From positions 20,453,002 through 20,517,001 of the forward strand of contig NC_045148.1 in assembly GCF_008831285.2 (NCBI RefSeq): 64,000 nucleotides of DNA, in the 5' to 3' direction. Position 1 is the first letter of the stretch, and the number at the start of each line of letters is the position of its first letter. Source of the DNA: Nymphaea colorata (taxonomy: Eukaryota > Streptophyta > Magnoliopsida > Nymphaeales > Nymphaeaceae). The notes under the pieces are model-generated. The model was not told where the DNA came from and ran no database searches. It was given only the letters and a program-made list of their open reading frames with translations. Position numbers and translations under genes: made by a program. Below are positions 13,513-26,026 of the stretch, piece by piece.

Positions 13513-15840
13513 TTGAATGCTTAAAATAAGTTAAAAAAAAAAGTAACTGCAAAAAAAAACATTACCTCGATAGGACCAATGACTTTTTAAAAAGTCGGTG
13601 TTGATTTGATTCCCACGAACGTCATCCAAGTCATCCAAGTAGCTAAAAGCAGAAAGAAAGAAAGAAAGAAGAACATTGCCTTCAGTTCCTTTAGTTCATT
13701 ACCGAAACAAATAGAAGCACTTGAAGCGTTGCGGTCATAGTAAGTAACAAAAAGAGGATTGTGGCAGGTGAAAATGTGAAGTGTCCATCTAATTTCAGCC
13801 TTGCCTGTCTGCATCCTCAACTGGAGAAATGAAGTTGGTATCTGGAATTGCTTCTAGAAGCATGCCTCACAGCTTTGTTTAGTTGGGATTTGGGAGGGGT
13901 CCTCATAAAAGTTGAGGAACCATTTGGGGTCTACTTCACATGGGTCAAGCCAACTTATTGAGTTAGGTTAAAGAAGATAAATAAATTCAAGTTCTCTTCT
14001 TATATGAAAAATCAGAGTATTCAAAAACCTTTCACCATAAACCCAAGCATGCATAAGCCACATACAAAAGTATTAGCCCCGAGGTTTTATGCTATTGGGA
14101 GTGCGACTGCATCTCTCTACCATGTATTATGGTTTTCGTAGATAAAAAAGGCAAATAAATGACCAAGATTTGTTAACATTTTGTTAAAGGAAATCTAAAA
14201 GTAGGTGCCGATCAGCATTAACAATAACTTGTGGACATTCCTTGAATTTACCTTAAAATTAGGGCAGATTCATGAGACATATGTTTATGAATCTATTCTA
14301 ATTTTGAAGCAAATTTATAAAATACTCGCACCTTGTTTCTAATGCCAAATTGTCCCATACAGATCTAATTAGATGAGAGGAGACGGATCATGGTGTAATC
14401 TAATAGAGATCTGTATTAAACAATTGGAAATTTAAAAGTGATTCAAAGAGTTGCTCAATGCATGATTAGTTTGAACATCACCTATTAAACTTTGTTGGTG
14501 ATCAATGAAAACAGTAATTCGTTTTAGAGAAATTTACAAGTAAAACTGATCAACTGTTGGTTTCTACCAATAACTGCTTGATGTTTGAGAAATCATAAAT
14601 GACTGTTTGAGTTTATAAAATAATTCATGTGCACATGTTTCTAAATGAAAAAAAAAAAAAAAGAATTTAAAAACGGCTACATTACTTTCAATATTCTTTT
14701 CAGACCAAAAAAAAAATTAAAAAAAATTTCATTTGCTTATTTCTCTACAATTTCACCTTTCACTCTTTCTATCCACTGATATGGAATTTGGTTTCATGCA
14801 CATATGAGCCGGAAGTGTGAAAGCCCGCCCTCCCTCACCTCTACCCTCCAAACACCACAGTCTCGTGTTTGTTTGTTTACACGGTGGATCCCACATAAAA
14901 TAACATAAAAAATAGTTCTTAGGTCACATCAGATTTGAAATTCGAGACTATTAAATACACCCTGTCATAATAATCATAAGGTTTCGACTGGATGGGCTAG
15001 ACCCACACCTCTCATATATTGTGGAAAAAGAAATATTAAATATCTAAGCAATTTATTATGGTCGAACATAATCCTCCCCAAAATATTTGGAGAAATAAAT
15101 CTAACAGGAGAATGTCTTAAAAATCACCAAGTGCGTCCACTAGATATTTATTAAAAACATATGCAGCCTTCCTAGTTCCGTCAAAACTTTTCAACAAATT
15201 TTAAGGAGGATTTGAAATCCACGCCCGAATATACCGTTTATTCAAAGTTTAAATAATTGATGTCGGTTTCAGATACCACAGCTATCAAATATCCAATCAG
15301 TGGTAGAAATGCTAGGTGAGTATATCGAAGTTTATATGAAACACTTATATAGTATGTCTTTATTATCAAATGATTTTGAGGCCATCCATTAGCGAAAATA
15401 AAATCTTATTTCATTAATCTGCATCAATCTCAAAAATTAAAACAGATTCATTCAATATCAACACATGAATTTACTTTTGAATAAAAATTTATAAAAAATT
15501 TACGAAATGTTATTATTACCAAACAACCCCATGATAAGTACAGGTGTATGTTGTTATTTTCCGGCGGTCTGGTCCGAGCCGCAGACTGACCAGTCAAAAT
15601 TAGGTAGATATGAAACGTGTCCACGTAGGTTCGAACTTTTGACCTTTCTGAAGGCGAACGCCTTGAGCCCAAGGCGAACGGGCAGCAACTACGATGGTTC
15701 GCGTTTGGAATGGGGGATTGAAACAGAAGGTGGTCCAGAAAACGAGGGTATTTGCTCACTATTTATTAATTTTAAATTAAAAAAAATCTGGTGTTAAAAA
15801 TAAGTTAACCGAATAATACCGTTGCGAAATTATTAAATAA
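13513..15840. other. Intergenic spacer upstream of AAPT
   Basis: No convincing gene. A segment near 14265-14345 (ATGAATCTATTCTAATTTTGAAGC) resembles 36209-36300, so both are likely copies of one dispersed repeat. The last 200-300 bases before 15870 should hold the AAPT promoter, but no clear TATA box was recognised. Confidence 0.45.
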
Positions 15841-15869
15841 GAAAAGGCACGAAGAACTGTGCCCGACCA

Positions 15870-16625
15870 CACTCTCATCGCTCTCGTATTTTCGATCGCT
15901 AGGGCGGGAGGAAACGGAGGGAACCATCCCGCCGTTCGTTCTTCCATTCTCGTTTTGATCCGCCGGCGACAGCACCATCGATCCGCTTCTTTCGTCTCTC
16001 TCTGTCTCTTCCCTGGTCGATACAGTGAGCTCTATCTCCATTTTTCTGGACGGTTTTTCTCTCTTGGTCCGATCCGACCTTTTTTCATTTTGGTCATGCT
16101 CTTGCAACTCGGCCGTGATCTCATGCTTGTTCGTTTGTTTCTGGTTTAGAATTTGCGTCATATTCTTATGGCCATTTTCCTTCCATTAGTACGAACCGAA
16201 TGTTTGGTGCGATGTCTGTGCAGAAGGCTTTTTTTAGCGTATCAAGCAATGGTGTTCTATGTGTTGCCGTGGAAATAAATGGTTTTCTTTGCGGACTTTT
16301 CTTGGTTATCGTTTTTCACCCGTTCTCGCTGTTTCGAAGCGTTATTGTTTTGTCTTCTGTTTCAAACCCGTTCATGGATTTGTGGTCAGATTAAGTTGGT
16401 TGATTTGTTTGGCGCTCCCAAGTAAGCGTATAGCAGAAAAGAAGGTCGCCGTCTTTCTAGATTTTATTCTACTTCAAGATTTCCGTTCGTGATTTGCTTT
16501 ACCTGGGTCAAGTTTGATTTGTTAATCGTGGTGGTCTATTTGTGCAGGTTGAGTGCTAAAGAGGACGGTTTTACGTGGTCCATTTATCCTGAAATTGGAA
16601 CATTTGCGTTCTAGACGTTCTTCAA
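15870..16625 (+). promoter_or_regulatory. AAPT 5' leader with leader intron
   Basis: A GC-richer leader with CT-rich tracts ends near 16024 at ATACA/GTGAGC. An acceptor TTTGTGCAG precedes 16548. This fits a leader intron at about 16025-16547 followed by a short leader segment to the ATG at 16626. Leader introns are common in plant housekeeping genes. The exact 5' end is inferred. Confidence 0.55.
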
Positions 16626-19600
16626 ATGGGCTATATAGGTGTTCATGGTGTCAACACACTGCATAAGTACAAGTACAGTGGCGTCGATAGGTCCTATGTG
16701 GCGAAGTATGTCTTGCAGCCATTCTGGAGCCGCTGTGTGAATCTCTTCCCACTTTGGATGCCGTAAGTGACGTTTCTGTTGCTCCCTCATCTTTCTTTTT
16801 GAGTGTGTCTCCTTTTTCTCTTTCTCATTATGTAGGTCAAGATAAAATTTTGGCAGTTTTTTGCTTTTACAATCTTTTCGTGGAGATGTCTTAGGGTCTC
16901 CATGTGGACGGTAACAAGACTAGGGTGTGAGTTCGACCGAATCTCTTTGCTTACCTATTTTGTTTCGTCTAGTGTTGTTATTGTTGAGTATAAGGATCAA
17001 ACTTCAGCTTCAAAGAATTTGAATTCAGGTGTAACTTAAGGACATACACACATCATCAGATTTAGTTGTCTTTCCCTTATCTTCTGTTCTATTGTTGTAA
17101 ACCATGTCCTCTAATGGTTATCCTTCTAGTATCTGTAACATCTTGGTAATATCTGTAAATATCTTTTGATAAATACAGCAATATCTGATTGTGCGAATCT
17201 CTTTCCATCTTTCGTTTCTGATCCAAAAACTCTTCATGGTATCAAAGCCATTGAAGCTCTAGAGCAGATCGGTCCTTCAATCTATCGTGTGTGTTCTGAA
17301 GTTATGGCAGCCAATTCCGGCACCCATCAGTATGCTGCCCAATGGAATGCTGCAACATGCCTAGTTTCGGTGAAGCTAGACAAAAGAAATTACTTGCTCT
17401 GGCGAAACCAGATCAGGTCCGTAATGACTTCTCAAGGGTTGCTGAAGTTTGTTGATCGTGTTTTGCTCCATCTCAATATATTAAGAAAGAAAACAATAGG
17501 CAAGAACCAAATCCAGCCTATGAAGAATGGGAGCATTCTCATCAACTCACATTGAGTTGGATTCAGGCTACTGTCTCTGAGCAAGTCTTGGGCCAGATTC
17601 TTCATGTTGAAACAGCCCAAGAAGCCTGGGGCAGATCTAGAGCGATCTTATGGCTCACAATCTCCCTTGCGCAATGTTGATGGTCAAGTTAGAACATGCG
17701 CCCTGTAACTATTTGATATATCCCTACATTCTCCGTTCTTTTAGGATGTCAGTACTCTTAATTTTTCTGACGTCAATCCTCAGTTTTATTCTTTTGCTAG
17801 TGATATCTCTTTTACACTTGAAAGATGTAGGTCTAGGAAGCAAATCTGCATGCTGAAGGGATTGGCTGTTAAAACCCTGCATATGTCAGAGGACCATGGC
17901 TCTTCTAGATCTAGCAATCTCTTTTGGCTATCGGGACATTGGTTTTTGCATAGCATATTCTCTTGACTCGTCATTGACATTATCATCATCTTTCCTCTAC
18001 CATGACATTGGATGACCTCTTAGGTCAGCTTGCTGTGATCATCATTCCACCATAATCGACAAATGTTGGGTTTGATCTACGCATGTCATCTTGCTCCTTT
18101 TTCTTCTTGTCTCTTTCTATCTAGAGATAGGGGTGAAGCAGGTGGTATATGATTGTGTATCTCCCTCCTATCCCCCTGTCACCTATTCTAATGCTCTAAT
18201 TTTTTAGATGTCCGATTTTTTATGGTCTATATGAATTACTAGATCTTTTGTAGTTCAGTTCCTTCTATTTTTTATAGCTCACTCACTCATCTTTATTTTG
18301 GTACCTATATGTTGTACTGGAAACCGGCCCTTAGGCTCTTATTCATACTTGTAAACAAATAATTGATCTGATTATGGTTTTGTAGCAATGCTAGTTATTT
18401 TAGGCCTTTTGCTACTCTTAATAACTGGTAAGTGAAATTGAATGAACATTCTAGTTTGTTTTGTCATTTGAAATAAATACTGACTTATTTTTTCTCTTCA
18501 TTTTGTACCTTTGGGTGCATCCACAGGCCAAACATGGTACGTCTGATCTTATTCTTCAGTAACAGTTGAACTATGACTGTTCCATATGATGGTTTAATTA
18601 ATCATACTTGGGATGCACGTGCTGTTATTTACTGCAGATCACTTTGACGGGTTTCATGTTCTTGGTGGTATCTGCTCTTCTGGGTTATGTAAGTTATACT
18701 TTCCAGAGTTTGTTGTTATGTCAAGGTTGATGTTTAATATTGTAGTTCTTCTAAATTCAGAATCTCAGATGTCTTAGGCAGTAGGCCTTGTATCATATGG
18801 TTATTCCGCTCCCAAGGACAGTTCTGAACTAATGTTGTGGTGCAATGTACTGAAATTTATTGAAGATGATTTTCTAATGCATCTTGTTTCTCAGATTTTG
18901 CAAGTGTGTGTGAAAAACTAGCTGTATGACAGTAGCTTGCATTCAGCTTGAGGATGGCTATAACAATAAGGGACTTAGTCCAGCCATGTCTTCTTAATGT
19001 TTTTTCATTTGTCAAGCAAATAACTACATTAGTTCTATATAAGCAGATATTGCAGATGTAGTGTATGCTTTTTTCATGCAACAATTGGTAAGAGCTTTTG
19101 ATGGTTCTCTTTTCCTGTTTGTTTGCAGACTCTGCTCATTAGCTGCCCCCTTTCTTGCCTTTGTACCAGCTTTTGGTTTCTTGCTATGCTTTAGAATAGC
19201 CTTTCACATCCTTAAAATGAGTAAAACCAACTAAGGCTGAATCAGCAGCTGCATTTGATCCATAATTGCATTCAAAGTTGAATTTTTGCAATCTCTCATC
19301 AATGATAAGTGGTAACAGAGACATTAGGTGAAATTAAAAAATTCTGTGCACCTTTATAGTTAAAACTTAAAAGTGTGCCTAGGCATTGGGAGGCTGCATA
19401 TATAGATGCCTAGGCCACCTAGGCAGCCCAAAAAAAAAATATTTCTGAAAGTTTTAACTCTAAAAGGTTTATTTTTTCAGTTACATTGTTGCATATATGC
19501 GCACATGCTGTGTAACACTGTGGTTGCTGGTGTACAGCCTATGTTTAGATTGCTGAAGTGGCCCCTTGCAATGAGATGCCACTGATAATTTTGTTTAGAA

Positions 19601-22600
19601 GTAGAAACAGCGAAAGCAACTATATCTAGTCCCCTTCTTCTTAATATTTCTTTAATGAAGTTCCATAGAGTTCCTTGGCAGGGGATTGACATGGTGAGCA
19701 ACTTGACAAATGTGAACGAACAAGTTATTGTTTGGATGGGAATTGACTGACATTAGGATATTGTCATAAATTTTTGCCAGCTATTTCATTTTGTTGTTCT
19801 TAGGTGTGTATGGTGAATTTAGAAGGTAACTTTGCCTGCGTGCCAGGCGGTGCCTAGGCAAAAAAGGCGACTGATATTTTTTTATTAATATTTTTAGTTT
19901 TGTTAACTATTACATAATAAAATTATGTACTTACTGAACTGTAAGCTTCTATTTCCAGGTGTGCCTATCACCATTAACACAGACATGTGCAATACAAAAA
20001 AATAAAACATGAAAAACTATTCTGTTCTGTTCTATTATAATTGAATTATTATACTTTGTTAGTAAAGCCAAAAAGTAAAACATGAAAAACTGTTCTGCTC
20101 TTGTTTACATGACAACTAACAGTACATTTGCTGCTTGTTTACATACTGGAAAACCGTTCTGTTCTGTTCTAGCTGATGCCTTAGTTTGATAGACAAAAGA
20201 AGACATGTCATTCTTGTTTACATACTAGACACAATGCTTGCATTTCTTAGGATGAGTTCATATCAGAATCCAATGCCAGAAACATACCTAAAACATTCTG
20301 ACTTTAAAACAACAGTTTCTCTAGATAAAGTACTGCAATAGAAAAATTAAATATGAATTCTGGTGTAAATAACTGTATATCCTGTTATGAATTGTAATCC
20401 ATTTTGTGTAGGACCTTATAGACTATTTCATTTGAATAATTTCAAACGAAAATGGTATTAAATCAATACGTATGACATACATTACAAGACATATAATATA
20501 CATTATAACAGCTTATGAAAATCAGTACATACCTTCCCATGGACTGGGCGTGCTGGTGCCTAGGCACGAGCCTAGGCACCAGCACCACACCCATTACCTA
20601 AGTGATGGACGTAGGCAATGCGTGTGGAATATCGCCTAGTCCACGCCTAGGCGTGGCCTAGTTGACACCTTAACAACATAGGAAAATAATAAAAAGAAAG
20701 AATATGAATTTCCATATTTTAAAAATATTGCCAAAATGAAGATATCAAGTTTTCATCACCAAATTTTAACATTGATTTTTTTAATGTCATTTTAATTTGG
20801 GTTTTCTGTAACATTTTTACTTGAAATTTATGAAATGAGTAGGAAACCCAAAATTGCATAATTGTTTTTAGAATTTTTATATTTTAGTATTTTTTTGGGA
20901 TCACAGAGATTTTCTTGAGAAAAAGAGCTTTTTAATTACTGAAGAAAACATTACCAAAAAATCTATATTGATATCTGTTGCAATGGTTCTAACTCAAGTA
21001 TGTTCCAGTAACTGGTACCATTATCAGGCAACATTTAGTTCTACATATGACCATAAAATTTAGAAACTTCTAATATCAGCAGTTAATCCCTTTTGTCTTT
21101 ACTTTTGGAGTAACCTATTTATACTTTTCCTTGTCCAGTGTGGAGTGTGTGGTCCACTCATTCTTTTTGTTGCATAACCTTTTCATGATGATGTTTTTTT
21201 TTTCCCTCATTGTACGTTCCATGTAGCATTAGTTTCATGCATAGGACATTTATGTAGTGCATCGTCCAATAGTCTAGTACTTCCTCTGACTTTTTTCAGT
21301 TTCTGATTGTCATTGTAGATTTATTCTCCTCGTCTGGATTCTCCTCCACCACGTTGGGTGCATATTGCACATGGGTTGCTCCTCTTTTTATATCAGGTTT
21401 GTGCAAGCTCTCCTTGTCTTGTCCAACAGAGAATGATTCAAAATCTAAAAGGGGAACAAGTGTAGGCTTTATTTGGAAAACACTTGGAAAAGACTAACCA
21501 TGAAATCCATAAATAGACTAAATGAAAACTCCATACTGGTTGTTCTGGAGCACCACAGTGATCATATCCAGGATTTACTGTCTCCTCAAGATGAGACACC
21601 TATACAGAGAGTTGAGAGTACTGTCAGAACAATTTTAGGTCAACATCTTTATCTGAAAACGGGCTTCAGGAGGAAGTCAGCTTTCTCAAATAACTCCTAT
21701 GATAAAGAATTGAAGCTTCTTCTACTTTTGAAGTGCTTTATTTCGAAAAGCTGACTGTGTTGTGTCCTTTGTCAAGTTAGCATGAGCATCTAAAAGTAGG
21801 TATCTCATCTTTGCCTTGGACTAACAGCAATTTAGAACTTGGGGCCTTTCAGTATTCTTTAGGGTGGCCTGCGTAAGATAAGTGTCAGGTTTCATTGACT
21901 TCTTGGGTTTCTAGTGACAAGAAAACTGTATCGAGGTCTAAAGGCAAGGCAACGGTTTGGTCAACTACCACTTCTTAATGATAGGATTTGATTTGAGTAA
22001 ATGGCATGCCTCGTCTGCTTTTAATACTTACATGGTTGGTTACAGGCTTTACAGCTAATGCATGAGACACTGTGCCAGTATTTGAAGTTGTTTGGGTATA
22101 AATTTGATGTCAACTTTCTGCTTACAGACATAAAATTCAATATATTAACTGTTTTGTGTGAAAATTTGTGTATTCTCCAAGGACTGCATCTATCTTGCTA
22201 AACCCATAAAAAATCTTTGTTGTCATATGCACTACCATCATCAGTTTTTCTTCTTGTCCAAGTCTGAAGAAAATTGTTTAAACTTGAAATAGGAGAGCTT
22301 GTCTGGCTGATATTCTGTGGTACAGGCTTATGCTCCCTTAATATGTGATAGCAATGTGCTTTTCCTCCATTTTGTTCATTCTATGCATTTGTTCTTTTGC
22401 ACTGGCAAATCACTTTCTAATAGCACCCATCGGTTTCCTCTTTTGCTATTACATTTTACTGGGTGATTTTTATCTTGTTTTTGGTTTGATTGATTGATAT
22501 CAAATACATGCTCTAATTCCTTTCTGTTGCCACTACATGCTAAGATTGATGTTGCTGCATAATATGTTGAACCTATCAGCTGTCTTTCTTATTGCATTTT

Positions 22601-25600
22601 TCATGTCTTATTTTTGGTGTATGTTATATTCCAGACTTTTGATGCTGTTGATGGCAAGCAGGCCAGGCGCACTAATTCATCCAGTCCACTGGGTGAACTC
22701 TTTGATCATGGTGATTTCTTCATCATGCTTGAGCTATAAGGAACTTCTCAATTTTGTGTGAATTGTGCTTGACTGGTTTAAGTGTACAATTGCAGGTTGT
22801 GATGCGCTTACATGTGCGGTATGTTCCTTTCTTCAGCTTTCCTGAGTTGAAGGATTGGGCTTTGCTTGATTCTTTCTTTCAATGATTGCTTCTTAGTTTG
22901 AGGCTCTGGCATTTGGGAGCACTGCTATGTGTGGAAAGGATACTTTCTGGTTTTGGGTGATAGCAGCAGTTCCATTCTACTGTGCTACATGGGAACAGTA
23001 AGTCATGTTTGTGTTTACTGTGATGAATATTATCGCCTTGTTTTCTAACCTTTTATTTTCCATCAGTTATCTGTATGGATATTTTGTTATTCTTCTTCTT
23101 TGCCTCTGCCTTCTAAAATAAGTTTGTAAAACTAAAAAGTAAGGTTGCAACATCTCTTTTTATCTTTTCGTCTGAAACTTTAGCTCTCTATCATCTTAGC
23201 TTAAACTTATTTCATCTCTTCCTGGTTTTCTTAAAATTTCTGCAGCTTCTTCACCAACACGCTTATTCTTCCAGAAATAAATGGACCTACCGAAGGGCTT
23301 ATGCTGATTTACATGGCTCATTTTTTCACAGCTGCTGTAGGTAATGCCGTGTACTTGTTATTTTTTTCTTTTACACAGTTTCTTTAGCATTAATCATTCC
23401 ATATATTTTAAATGCTATCTATTGTGTGGATAGAATGTTTATCTGGCTTCCTTCATTGATTTTGATCACTTTCTTATTATTTGCCGATGCAATTTGGGCA
23501 TCTTTTCATTGTTTGAGCGTATTTTTTTTATCTTTCAAGTTTTGGGCACATTAACTTATGATTCTTATGGTGATAATCTTTTTTTCCCTTTATAAGCATG
23601 CCTGACGAAGTGACCTGTATTAATTTTTACTATCTTGTTTTCTATAAATCATTTTTTATGTAACTTTCAGGTGCTGAATGGTGGGTGCAGGATGTTAGAT
23701 CGTCTATTCCGATTTTGAATTGGATACCCTTGATTCCTGGTAAGGCTTTCTGATAAGACGTGGGGTGTAACTACCATCCAGTGATGGGAGACAAAGTTGG
23801 TACTGTTGATTTAGTTGATTGTGCATAATCTGTAATAACTGCAAACTCTGGCTGACTTCACCATGGTGTGCACATAAAACATCTCTTACTTTTAAGGCTC
23901 TACATTTCATTTAAACAATAGTTTTTGGTATCCCAATAGTTTTTGGTAAGTGACATTATGTTGGTAAAGATTAAAGAACCTTACTAATATCCTCAGTGTT
24001 ACTTATTATCCAATCTTAACGTGACATTTCCAGTTGCGCAAATGCAAATAACTTTGTAAGGCATGTAACTATGACTCAAAAAGGATGCTTCTCTCTCTCC
24101 CTCTGCATCTGTCTCTACAGATGGCTGTAATAGTTAAAATTTTATTTCCTTAAATTCAACATCTGAAGTGCTTCTGTGTAGGTGAGTGTGTGGTCCTTCA
24201 CAGCGAATTGTGAACGTTTGCAGCACTTAGATAGTTAGATGCATTAATAGTTTTGCTACTTCAGTGATATACTGTATCCCAGTATCCCATTTACAAACTC
24301 TTTGACCTGATTCAAATTTTGCTTTATATTCTACAGCATGACTCCGTAAGTACTCACCCTTTTAGCCATTACAAGCTTTAAAGAATTGAGTAACTTTTCT
24401 TCTGCATTATTGTTGAGCACCATGATGTTTTACTAAAAGGTTTAGAGCATTTTTTTTCTCTTTTTTTTTAAGAAAAAATCCGCACATTTTAAGATTTAGG
24501 AGTGTGTCCTTTTTGTTTACTTTCTATAAAACTTAATAGAGTAGCTCCAGTGGTCAATGATATTCTCTGCTATATCTTTAAAGCAACTTTTCTTTCTTTT
24601 TTTTTTATCAGCTTGGTTGCACATTTGAAGTCATAGTTATTTATTTCAGGAAATAGACAGATGCTTTTTTCAAGATTTTGATTGATGTCATATGTTAAAT
24701 TTGCTAACATGTCTTGCCAGTTCCATGACTATTGTCTATGTCACACGGGCGTTGCATTTGGAATGTCGCACCAGCATCGGCATGATGCTGATGTGGGTGT
24801 GGCCTCGATTCACACCCATGCACTGTCAACAAGTGTCGGGTGCAGTCAATCGCACCCGACGTTTTCCGTTCAAATTGGATGCACACCTGACTCGAGTTTG
24901 ACACAAGTTGGGTGCAGTCAGCCCGCGTCATGGCCTTTTTTGTCTTTTTATTTTACTTTATTTTATTTTTAACTTTTAAGTTAAAAAGTAAGGGATTAAG
25001 GCACAGTCGTTTACTTTTGATGGTGCCATCTCTCCTTTCTTTTGTGCTTGCTCCCTTTCCCATTCCAGTGCAGTGAAGGATTTTTTCCGCAACTGAGACT
25101 CTTGGGTGTACTTCTGACGGCCAACAGTGACGTCCAACTGGTCTCTGACAACTTGCAGCCGTTTTTTTTTTCCTCTTGTGGCAGTCCACGCAAGCATTCT
25201 CAGCCCCCTTTCATTTTTCTCCAGCAACCGGCTGTTCTGTCCGACGTCCGGCTGTTGCTCTCTCTGGTTCAGACTCCATTTTACTCAAATGAATGTTTTA
25301 TTGTTTTTTTCAATCCCTTTCGTTGTTTTATTGTGCATCGTAGTGACTGTGGGCCTTTGTTTAAGTTTTTTTTGTTCATTTGTTTTGTTTATGTTGGTTT
25401 TTTTTCATGCACACACAATGTTAGACTGCTAGTTTATTTTTTAGTTTAATTTCTGCAGTCTGCATTCTTGCCCTTCTATTTTCATTTTGTAGTGTCACGA
25501 CTTACTGGTGCTTCTATATTGCTGTTAAATACTTATAATGTCGATGTTTGATTGCTAACGTTTTTCAGTTTCTGTTTCACTGCAATGACTGTTATGGTGC

Positions 25601-25980
25601 TGTTTAGCATGTTTTTAGGATTCCTTTCTGTTGTGTTTTTCAATTTTTGTTTTCTTGCTGTATGTTTTTTCAGTATACTGTTTTTATAGTGTACATTAAT
25701 TTAATGTGGAAAGTTTCCTGTTATTATATTTATATATTTCATTTTCTAGCAGTTACCACTAAATGTGGAAGTGTATTTCACATTCAGTGTTTACTATTTA
25801 ATATTTTACTTAGCAGGTAGCACCGAATGTACATGTACATTGTGGGAGTGTATTTCACATTTAGCTTACTTTACATTTACAAATTACTATACATAATTAT
25901 ATATGCCTGATATCATATGCCTAATGTTTGTAAGCATGTTATATTCAGATACATCATACATTATAAGTATGTAATGTATG

Positions 25981-26026
<46 letters not shown>

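Noticed and set aside
15448-15797. Overlapping frames of about 100 codons on both strands upstream of AAPT
   Set aside because: No recognisable motifs, and the region fits a promoter/spacer.
25042-25449. 135-codon plus-strand frame inside the hAT-like element, considered as transposase
   Set aside because: Phe/Leu-rich translation of T-rich DNA; no hAT dimerisation or zinc-finger motifs.
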